A DNA stretch of 7,035 bases from Flavobacteriaceae bacterium (lineage in GTDB: Bacteria > Bacteroidota > Bacteroidia > Flavobacteriales > Flavobacteriaceae), in the NCBI GenBank assembly GCA_002695445.1, contig NZOY01000068.1, forward strand, positions 15,407 through 22,441. The letters run 5' to 3'. The translations under genes and the position numbers were made by a program. Position 1 is the first letter of the stretch, and each line of letters starts with the position of its first letter. The notes beneath the pieces were generated by a model. It saw only the letters and a list, made by a program, of their open reading frames with translations. It searched no databases and was not told where the DNA came from. Shown one piece after another: positions 1 to 6,365 of the stretch.

Positions 1-1563
1 ACAAGCTCCTGTAAGTCTAAAAAATCAACAAAATATATACTAGCACCTTTTTCCAATTTAGACACACTTTCAACAAATGATTGGTGGAATCGAAAAACCA
101 GTCAAATTATTGAAATGAAAGTCCCAAGAGAGCAGGTAATTGCTTTTGGGATTTATACTACATCTAATAACACCCTGAAATTATCGGCTCAATTATATCC
201 GCTTTATCCAGAGGAATCGCGTTTTATAAAATTAGCAATTTACCAGGAAAAAGAATGGAGGGTAATTCAAACACAAAAGATTAACGAAATTGGATGGTCT
301 GCTCTTTTTAGAATTGAAAATTGGGATATGAATAAGTCTGTAAAATATAAATTAATGCATGGCGAAAATGCTACTTATGAGGGGTTTATTCGAAAAGATC
401 CGATTAGTAAAAAAGAAATTACATTGGCCGCGCTATCTTGTAACAGTAATAAAGACCGTGGGGATAGGAACAAGTATGTAAGAAACATAAGTGCCTTAGA
501 TCCAGATCTAATTTTTTTTGCTGGTGATCAATCATACGACCACAAAGAACATACTGCGGCTTGGTTAAAATTTGGTATTCAATTTAGAGAGCTCTTTAGA
601 AATCGTCCATGTGTTACTATTCCTGATGACCATGATATTGGACAGGGAAATCTTTGGGGAGAGGGAGGAAAGAAATCTTTAATCAGACAAGGCAATGATG
701 GAGGATATTTTTATCATCCTGAGTATGTAAAAATGGTGGAACGCGCTCAAACATCACATTTACCAGATCCATATCATAAAGAACCACTTCAGCAAGGAAT
801 TACTACCTACTTTACCAATTTAAAAATTGGTGAAGTTGATTTCGCTATAATTGAGGATCGAAAATTTAAATCTGGGCCAAATGGAAAAATACCTAACCAA
901 GGACCGAGACCAGACCATATAAATGATCCAAATTACAATCCAGAGTCTATTAATCTGCCTGAGTTGGTCTTACTTGGAGAGCTGCAGCACGATTTTTTAG
1001 CCAAATGGGGAAAAAACAAAGAAACTAAAATGAAGGCTGTTCTTTCTGCAACGGGATTTTGTGGCGGAGCCCATCTTCATGGGAAATTAAGTAACCGACT
1101 CCACGCAGATTTAGATTCTAATGGATGGCCTCAACATGGAAGAAATACTGCCCTTAGCCTAATTCGGGATGCTGGAGCCATACATATTGCAGGAGACCAA
1201 CACTTACCAACAGTCATTCATCACGGAATTGATGAGTTTGATGATGGGCCATGGGCTTTTGTAGTGCCAGCGATTGTCAATAATTACTACAGCCGTTGGT
1301 GGTGGCCAGAGGATGAAAAGCCCGGAGAAAACTTTAATGATAATTTGCCGTGGACAGGTCGATATCTTGATGGATTTAATAATAAAATCAATATGCGAGC
1401 TTATGCAAATCCAGATTCTAAATCAAATGGTGCAGGTTTTGGATTTATTCGCTTCAATATTCTAGATAATCAAGTAACATTTGAATGTTGGCCTCGAAAT
1501 GTAGACCTAACAAAAGATGGTGAAGAACAATTTAAGGGTTGGCCTGTAAAAGTAAAACTATAA
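1..1563 (+). CDS. PhoD-like metallophosphatase, 5'-truncated by the window edge
   Basis: The frame is open from base 1, so the gene starts upstream and at least 520 residues lie in the window. The ATG at 115 is unlikely to be the start, because the 38 residues before it (including NDWWNRKTSQIIE) run smoothly into the same N-terminal domain. Numbering from the Met at 115, residues 1-100 look like the beta-sandwich that precedes the phosphatase core in PhoD-type enzymes. The calcineurin-like core follows, with AGDQSYDH (136-143), PDDHDIGQGNLWGE (170-183) and HIAGDQHL (357-364). These Asp/His blocks match the metal-binding motifs of PhoD (GDxxY, DDHE-like, GDxH). The family hydrolyses phosphate mono- or diesters outside the cytoplasm. 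Residues 1-6 of the open frame (TSSCKS) could be the end of a lipoprotein signal, but the signal itself is not visible. The stop lies 7 bp before the sulfatase start, which suggests co-transcription. Family assignment is firm; the substrate is unknown. Confidence 0.9.
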   Translation, partial: TSSCKSKKSTKYILAPFSNLDTLSTNDWWNRKTSQIIEMKVPREQVIAFGIYTTSNNTLKLSAQLYPLYPEESRFIKLAIYQEKEWRVIQTQKINEIGWSALFRIENWDMNKSVKYKLMHGENATYEGFIRKDPISKKEITLAALSCNSNKDRGDRNKYVRNISALDPDLIFFAGDQSYDHKEHTAAWLKFGIQFRELFRNRPCVTIPDDHDIGQGNLWGEGGKKSLIRQGNDGGYFYHPEYVKMVERAQTSHLPDPYHKEPLQQGITTYFTNLKIGEVDFAIIEDRKFKSGPNGKIPNQGPRPDHINDPNYNPESINLPELVLLGELQHDFLAKWGKNKETKMKAVLSATGFCGGAHLHGKLSNRLHADLDSNGWPQHGRNTALSLIRDAGAIHIAGDQHLPTVIHHGIDEFDDGPWAFVVPAIVNNYYSRWWWPEDEKPGENFNDNLPWTGRYLDGFNNKINMRAYANPDSKSNGAGFGFIRFNILDNQVTFECWPRNVDLTKDGEEQFKGWPVKVKL

Positions 1564-1568
1564 GAAGG
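1563..1568 (+). promoter_or_regulatory. Shine-Dalgarno-like AGAAGG overlapping the sulfatase start region
   Basis: AGAAGG, continuing as AGGTGAT, resembles the complement of the 16S rRNA 3' end. It begins in the last base of the phosphatase stop codon. It sits only 2 nt before the ATG at 1571 and overlaps the in-frame GTG at 1568, which is too close for a normal ribosome-binding site. It may be chance, or it may help re-initiation after the upstream stop. The other starts in the window show no such motif. Confidence 0.25.
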
Positions 1569-1570
1569 TG

Positions 1571-3037
1571 ATGACTAGAATATTTTACATTTTATTTTGT
1601 TTCATCTTAATTCGTTGTGCTCATGGTAATAATCAATTGTCCAAGAAACCCAATGTAGTATTTATTCTTGTAGATGATCTTGGCTGGAAAGATTTGGGCT
1701 GTTATGGAAGTTCATTTTATGAAACACCAAATATTGATCTTTTGGCATCACAGAGTTATCGATTTACCAATGCTTATTCTTCTAATCCAGTATGCTCTCC
1801 TACACGAGCATCAATTATGACAGGAAAACATCCCTCTAGAATTGGAATAACTGATTGGATTACACCTGAAAATCCTCCCAGTGAGTCATGGAATAAACTC
1901 CGTAAAAATCAAAAACTTATCCAGCCCAAAAACAAACATGCTCTACCTCTTGAAGAGTTTACCATGGCCGAAGCACTCCAGACCGCTGGTTATCCAACTT
2001 TTTATGCTGGAAAATGGCACTTGGGAGATGAAGGATTTTTCCCTCAAGATCAAGGTTTTCAAATAAATAAAGGGGGACACATTAAAGGGTCTCCTCCAGG
2101 AGGGTATTATACACCATATAAAAATCCACAGCTTAAGGATGGTCCCAAGGGTGAATACTTAACAGATAGACTAACTGATGAGTCTATAGCTTTTATTGAA
2201 GAAAATAAAGAAAAACCCTTCTTTCTTTACCTAGCATTTTATACCGTTCATACACCAATTCAGCCAAATTTAAAATTTTTAAAGAAATTCAAACAAAAAA
2301 GAAAGCTACTAAAAGATAGTTTACCAATTAAGATTAAAGAGCAGAAGGGTTTCACAGTTTTAAATCAATACAACGCATCTTATGCATCAATGGTTTATGC
2401 TTTGGATCAAAACATAGGCAGGCTGATTGATAAACTTAATTCTTTAAAACTTCTCGAAAATACACTTATTATTTTCACCTCCGACAATGGCGGATTATCA
2501 ACATTAATTAGTAAAACAGTTAACGGGAGAAGTGCCCCGACAAGTGTTTTACCATTAAGAGCAGGAAAAGGCTGGGCTTATGAGGGAGGAATTAGAGTCC
2601 CTCTAATTATTAAGCCTCCAAATAACTTTCAGGCTAAAATAATTGATGCTCCTGCCAATAGTATGGACTATTATCCAACAGTTTTAGATTATACAGGCAT
2701 TGGATTAAACCCAGGTCAACACATGGATGGGATTAGTCTAAAACCTCTTTTAGATGGTAAAACAGAGGTTACACATAAACAAATTTTTTGGGACTTTCCC
2801 CATTACCATGGAAGTGGCTGGACTCCTGGAAGAGCTATGAGAAATGGTCCCTGGAAGTTGATATACTTTTTTGAAAATGACATTTATGAACTTTATAATT
2901 TAGATAATGATATTGGTGAACAAAATAATTTAGTGTCGATTTATCCTGAAAGGTTCGAGGAGATGAAGAAATTATTAAATGTGTGGAGTGAAGAAATAAA
3001 CTCAAAAAAACCAATGATAAATAAAAATTTTAAATGA
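1571..3037 (+). CDS. Exported S1-family (arylsulfatase-type) sulfatase
   Basis: This 488-residue type I sulfatase hydrolyses sulfate esters, probably on a carbohydrate, in the periplasm. I prefer ATG 1571 over the in-frame GTG at 1568. Residues 1-19 form a signal peptide: Arg3, a hydrophobic stretch at about 5-14, and an AHG site before Asn20. Cys16 is preceded by LIR, a poor lipobox, so a lipoprotein is less likely. Active-site features are complete: D35-D36 (VDD), the CSPTR motif with C75 as the formylglycine precursor and R79, K148 and H150 (GKWHLG), H227 (VHTP), D305-N306 (TSDNGG), and K333 in a RAGKGWAYEGG block. The C-terminal region has PHYHGSGW and NGPWKLIYFF, usual for this family, and the length is normal. 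C75 must be converted to formylglycine before export, and no competent maturase is in the window. The gene sits 7 bp after the phosphatase and 13 bp before the FGE-like gene. Family is certain; the substrate is not. Confidence 0.96.
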   Translation: MTRIFYILFCFILIRCAHGNNQLSKKPNVVFILVDDLGWKDLGCYGSSFYETPNIDLLASQSYRFTNAYSSNPVCSPTRASIMTGKHPSRIGITDWITPENPPSESWNKLRKNQKLIQPKNKHALPLEEFTMAEALQTAGYPTFYAGKWHLGDEGFFPQDQGFQINKGGHIKGSPPGGYYTPYKNPQLKDGPKGEYLTDRLTDESIAFIEENKEKPFFLYLAFYTVHTPIQPNLKFLKKFKQKRKLLKDSLPIKIKEQKGFTVLNQYNASYASMVYALDQNIGRLIDKLNSLKLLENTLIIFTSDNGGLSTLISKTVNGRSAPTSVLPLRAGKGWAYEGGIRVPLIIKPPNNFQAKIIDAPANSMDYYPTVLDYTGIGLNPGQHMDGISLKPLLDGKTEVTHKQIFWDFPHYHGSGWTPGRAMRNGPWKLIYFFENDIYELYNLDNDIGEQNNLVSIYPERFEEMKKLLNVWSEEINSKKPMINKNFK

Positions 3038-3050
3038 TTTTTATGTCAAA

Positions 3051-4016
3051 ATGAAGAAGTCAATTTTAAACATATTTTTATTAATCCTTTTTTTAGGGTT
3101 CACAAATGAAAATGTCAATCATGACTATTTACAATCTATTCCTGGAACAAAACAAAAAGTCGATATGGTTTACATTCCTGGAGGTAAATTTACCATGGGC
3201 AGCCCAAAGTCAGAAAAAAATCATTTTGGCGATGAGGGCCCACAACACGAAGTTCAAATAGCCCCTTTTTGGATGGCTAAATATGAAATAACTTGGGATA
3301 TTTATGAATTATTTATGGCTCGAGAAATTGATTCAAAAAAACCAACTAAAGCACTTGGTGGAGAGGTTAGCATTGATGTAGATGCTGTGTCAGGTGCAAC
3401 CCAGCCATACACTGACATGAGTTTTGGTATGGGAGTTGAGGGGTATCCTGCAATTTGTATGACTCAGCTCTCAGCTTTGAAGTTTTGTAAATGGCTATCT
3501 GCCATGACTGGTAATTTTTATCGTTTACCAACTGAAGCGGAATGGGAGTTTGCTTGTCGCGCGGGAACAAAAACTGCTTATTCATTTGGAGATGACCCAG
3601 TAGATTTAGATATTTATGCTTGGTATGAGGGAAATAGCGAGGGTACTTACCAAAAGGTAGGTCAAAAAAAACCTAATCCTTGGGGACTACATGATATGCA
3701 TGGAAACGTTTCTGAATGGACTTTGGATCAATATATTCCTACTGTTTATAACAAAAGAAAGAGAAAAACAGTATCAAATCCTCGAGTGATTCCTACAAAA
3801 GTATACCCTAGAGCTGTTAGAGGGGGTGCATGGACTGATAAGCCAAGTAGGCTTAGAAGTGCGTCCAGAAGACCCTCATCTAAACAATGGAAAAAAAGAG
3901 ACCCCCAAATCCCTAAAAGCTTATGGTGGCATACTGATGCACCATTTGTAGGCTTTAGGATTGTAAGACCATTGAATACCCCTACAGTAGAGGAACAAAT
4001 AACATATTGGAACTAA
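3051..4016 (+). CDS. Exported FGE-sulfatase (SUMF1-like) domain protein lacking the catalytic cysteines
   Basis: This 321-residue protein has a probable Sec signal (K2-K3, then a hydrophobic stretch at about 5-17) followed by one FGE-sulfatase domain spanning nearly the whole chain. Motifs in order are IPGGKFTMGS (42-51), WMAKYEIT (74-81), YRLPTEAEWEFACRAGT (157-173), NPWGLHDMHGNVSEW (209-223), RGGAW (257-261) and FVGFRIVRP (299-307). True formylglycine-generating enzymes carry two catalytic cysteines shortly after the RGGS motif (Cys336 and Cys341 in human SUMF1). Here the stretch reads RGGAWTDKPSRLRSASRR, with no cysteine. Together with export, this argues against maturation of the neighbouring sulfatase, which must happen in the cytoplasm. 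The fold is also used by EgtB, PvdO and GldJ/GldK proteins, so a binding, structural or other enzymatic role is possible. Residues 111-117 (DAVSGAT) resemble a flavinylation motif. Spacing is 13 bp after the sulfatase and 12 bp before the oxidoreductase. The fold is certain; the function is unknown. Confidence 0.93.
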   Translation: MKKSILNIFLLILFLGFTNENVNHDYLQSIPGTKQKVDMVYIPGGKFTMGSPKSEKNHFGDEGPQHEVQIAPFWMAKYEITWDIYELFMAREIDSKKPTKALGGEVSIDVDAVSGATQPYTDMSFGMGVEGYPAICMTQLSALKFCKWLSAMTGNFYRLPTEAEWEFACRAGTKTAYSFGDDPVDLDIYAWYEGNSEGTYQKVGQKKPNPWGLHDMHGNVSEWTLDQYIPTVYNKRKRKTVSNPRVIPTKVYPRAVRGGAWTDKPSRLRSASRRPSSKQWKKRDPQIPKSLWWHTDAPFVGFRIVRPLNTPTVEEQITYWN

Positions 4017-4028
4017 ATAAATAATCAG

Positions 4029-5393
4029 ATGAAATCAAAACAAAACAATTTGCTAAGCAGAAGAAATTTTGTCAAGAGAACTACATTAGCAACCACAGGT
4101 ATATTATCATCAGGACTTCCAGTGGGAGCTGTGGCAAATGTAAATGGAAATAAAAAGTTAAAAATTGCGCTTGTAGGATGCGGTGGACGCGGAACTGGAG
4201 CTATTGTTCAAGCTTTACAAGCTGATGAAAATACTGAACTAATCGCAATGGCTGATGCTTTTCAGGATAGAGTTGAAAAAAGTTTAAAAGCAGTTCAGGA
4301 GCATTTTGATGGTGTTATGAAAATCAAAATTAAACCCAAAAATCTTTTTTCTGGATTTGACGCATACAAGAAAGCAATTGACCTGGCTGATGTTGTTATT
4401 CTTACAACACCTCCTGGATTTAGACCTTATCATTTTGAGTATGCAATTGAAAATGGAAAGCATGTATTCATGGAAAAACCAGTTGCCACTGACCCTGTTG
4501 GTGTAAGAAAAGTTTTAGATGTTGCCAGAGTAGCAAAAGAAAAGAGGCTTAACGTTGTTGTGGGGTTGCAAAGGCACTATCAAAAAAAATACATTGATAT
4601 TCTCAATAAAATAAATAATGGTAAAATTGGCAAAATTACTGGGGGTCAAGTATATTGGAATAGCAGTGGTGTATGGGTTAGGGAGCGTCAGCCAGACCAA
4701 TCTGAAATGGAGTATCAAATGAGAAATTGGTACTATTTTAATTGGTTATGTGGAGATCATATACTTGAGCAGCATATTCATAATATTGATGTTGCTAACT
4801 GGTTTATTGGAGACTATCCCTTAAAGGCTCAAGGAATGGGTGGACGTCAAGTCAGAAATGGGAAAGACCATGGTGAAATTTTCGATCATCATTTTGTTGA
4901 ATTTACTTATAAAACAGGTGCTGTTATCTCCAGTCAATGCAGACATCAACCAGGATGTATGAGAAGGGTAGATGAAAGCTTCCAGGGAACTAAAGGTAGT
5001 GTCAACATGCGTTATGGAGATATTGTCGACTTAGAGGGAAAAGAAATTTACAGATATAAAAGTGGGAATAACACAAAAAGCTCCAAACCAAGTCGTTCTA
5101 TTGCTAATGGTTTGAATGAACCAAATCCATATCAGGTTGAGCATGATAAACTATTTGCTTCAATTAGGAACGGCGGAGTTATTGCAGATGCTGAGAATGG
5201 AGCCAAAAGTACTTTGACCGCTATAATGGGAAGGATGGCTACATATTCTGGCAAGGAAATTACATGGGACCAAGCGATGAATTCTAAATTAGAGTTAATG
5301 CCTGAAAATCCAGACTGGAATACCAATCCCCCGACAATGCCAGACTCAAATGGAATCTACTCGATACCAACACCTGGAATTACAACTTATTAA
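4029..5393 (+). CDS. Tat-exported Gfo/Idh/MocA family oxidoreductase
   Basis: This 454-residue protein belongs to the NAD(P)-dependent sugar or inositol dehydrogenase family. The N-terminus carries a textbook Tat signal: SRRNFVK (10-16), then a hydrophobic stretch to about residue 36 containing GILSSGLPVGAVA. The Rossmann domain starts near 44 with IALVGCGGRGTG (46-57). The family EKP motif is at 149-151 (FMEKPVATDP), where the lysine normally takes part in catalysis. The C-terminal beta-sheet domain contains GDHILEQHIHNIDVANW (242-258), which supplies the Asp/His positions expected in the active site. A tail after about 425 (MPENPDWNTNPP and on) is common in exported members. Tat export suggests folding with bound cofactor, as in Zymomonas glucose-fructose oxidoreductase. 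GH109 glycosidases also belong to this superfamily and have Tat signals, so an NAD-dependent glycosidase is an alternative. The isomerase-like gene follows after 7 bp. The superfamily is certain; the reaction is open. Confidence 0.94.
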   Translation: MKSKQNNLLSRRNFVKRTTLATTGILSSGLPVGAVANVNGNKKLKIALVGCGGRGTGAIVQALQADENTELIAMADAFQDRVEKSLKAVQEHFDGVMKIKIKPKNLFSGFDAYKKAIDLADVVILTTPPGFRPYHFEYAIENGKHVFMEKPVATDPVGVRKVLDVARVAKEKRLNVVVGLQRHYQKKYIDILNKINNGKIGKITGGQVYWNSSGVWVRERQPDQSEMEYQMRNWYYFNWLCGDHILEQHIHNIDVANWFIGDYPLKAQGMGGRQVRNGKDHGEIFDHHFVEFTYKTGAVISSQCRHQPGCMRRVDESFQGTKGSVNMRYGDIVDLEGKEIYRYKSGNNTKSSKPSRSIANGLNEPNPYQVEHDKLFASIRNGGVIADAENGAKSTLTAIMGRMATYSGKEITWDQAMNSKLELMPENPDWNTNPPTMPDSNGIYSIPTPGITTY

Positions 5394-5400
5394 TTCTAAG

Positions 5401-6315
5401 ATGAATAGAAGAACATTTACTGCTTCCTCAATTTTAACCTCTTTAGGATTGGCCGCTGCCCCCAATATAATAGCTGGTCAAAATAAATTTAATAAACATA
5501 AATTTAATTTAAAATATGCACCTCATATAGGAATGTTCAGAAATCTAGCAGGCGATGATCCGATTGATCAGCTAAACTTCATGGCTGATCAAGGGTTTAC
5601 CGCATTTGAGGATAATAATATGGGAACCAGACCTATTTCACTTCAAGAGAAAATGGCTTCCACTATGCTAAAAAGAGGTCTGGAAATGGGTGTATTTGTT
5701 GGCTATAAAGATTTTAAAAACCCGACTTTATCTGGTGGTAAAGATGAGGCTCGAAAAGATTTTTTAAAACAAATTAGGGGCTCAGTTGAAGTTGCTAAAA
5801 GGGTCAATGCTAAATGGTTTACTGTTGTTCCAGGGACGATTGAGTTGCGATTAGCTGAAGATTATCAAACCGCAAATGTGATTGAAAGCTTGAAACAAGC
5901 TACATCGATACTTGAGCCTAACGGGTTAGTTATGGTCCTAGAGCCACTTAATTGGTATAGAAACCATCCAGGCTTATTTCTTAGAGAAAGCCCCCAAGCA
6001 TTTAATATTTGTAAAGCGGTCAAATCCCCCTCATGTAAAATACTTTTCGATATTTATCATCAACAAATTCAAGAGGGAAATCTTATTCCTAATATTGAAA
6101 AATGTTGGGATGAGATTGGATATTTTCAAATTGGAGACAATCCAGGTAGAAAGGAACCCACAACAGGGGAAATTAACTACAAAAATATTTTCAAATATAT
6201 TCATGGAAAGAAGTTTAGTGGTATACTTGGTATGGAGCATGGAAATTCTAAACCAGATAAGGTTGGGGAGCTAGCAGTTATTGAGGCATATAAATTGGTA
6301 GATTCATTTATGTAA
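5401..6315 (+). CDS. Tat-exported hydroxypyruvate isomerase-like TIM-barrel protein
   Basis: This 304-residue protein is of the xylose-isomerase-like / AP endonuclease 2 TIM-barrel superfamily, closest in motifs to hydroxypyruvate isomerase (Hyi). An in-frame ATG at 5350 would overlap the previous gene by 44 bp. I choose ATG 5401 because it puts a Tat-type signal at the very N-terminus: NRRTFT at 2-7, a hydrophobic stretch at about 8-25, and a possible cleavage after AGQ near 27. Motifs typical of Hyi are VLEPLNW (179-185), FDIYHQQIQEG (216-226), FQIGDNPGRKEPTTGEINY (242-260) and GMEHG (277-281). E181, D217, Q243 and E279 are the expected divalent-metal and catalytic residues. Cytosolic Hyi interconverts hydroxypyruvate and tartronate semialdehyde; Tat-exported relatives are frequent and mostly uncharacterised, and may act on keto-sugars instead. 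The gene sits 7 bp after the oxidoreductase, suggesting linked steps. The fold and active site are firm; the substrate is inferred. Confidence 0.92.
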   Translation: MNRRTFTASSILTSLGLAAAPNIIAGQNKFNKHKFNLKYAPHIGMFRNLAGDDPIDQLNFMADQGFTAFEDNNMGTRPISLQEKMASTMLKRGLEMGVFVGYKDFKNPTLSGGKDEARKDFLKQIRGSVEVAKRVNAKWFTVVPGTIELRLAEDYQTANVIESLKQATSILEPNGLVMVLEPLNWYRNHPGLFLRESPQAFNICKAVKSPSCKILFDIYHQQIQEGNLIPNIEKCWDEIGYFQIGDNPGRKEPTTGEINYKNIFKYIHGKKFSGILGMEHGNSKPDKVGELAVIEAYKLVDSFM

Positions 6316-6365
6316 ATATTTAATTGTAATTTGTGATGAATTAATTTTTAGCACAACAAGATTAA
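6316..6365 (+). other. A/T-rich intergenic gap, largest in the window
   Basis: This 50-bp spacer is only about one fifth G+C. A perfect 10-bp palindrome, TAAATATTTA (6313-6322), overlaps the upstream stop codon, but it is too weak and A/T-only to be a convincing terminator. I could not find a Bacteroidota-type promoter: a TTTG at 6330-6333 has no TAnnTTTG partner at suitable spacing. The next gene may therefore be co-transcribed, or may have a promoter I cannot recognise. Confidence 0.35.

Noticed and set aside
115..117. ATG at 115 as the true start of the phosphatase
   Set aside because: The frame is open to base 1 and the preceding residues look like part of the same domain.
1568..1570. 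GTG at 1568 as the sulfatase start
   Set aside because: ATG follows directly at 1571; GTG would sit inside the only Shine-Dalgarno-like bases and adds a single residue.
3043..3054. Tiny frame ATG TCA AAA TGA overlapping the start of the FGE-like gene
   Set aside because: Only three codons, no ribosome-binding site, and expected by chance in A/T-rich spacers.
3367..3585. Minus-strand open frame inside the FGE-like gene, and similar short frames at 1274-1465, 1881-2066, 4515-4718, 5132-5326 and 6031-6240
   Set aside because: All lie wholly within well-supported genes, show no recognisable motif, and look like by-products of the coding frames.
5350..5400. In-frame ATG at 5350 as the start of the isomerase-like gene
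   Set aside because: It would overlap the oxidoreductase by 44 bp and put 17 polar residues before the Tat signal; ATG 5401 gives a normal signal and a 7-bp gap.
6313..6322. Palindrome TAAATATTTA as a terminator or operator
   Set aside because: It is A/T only with no loop or G/C stem, and such palindromes are common by chance in this composition.
6330..6333. TTTG as the -33 element of a Bacteroidota promoter
   Set aside because: No TAnnTTTG element is found at the required spacing before the DUF1800 start.
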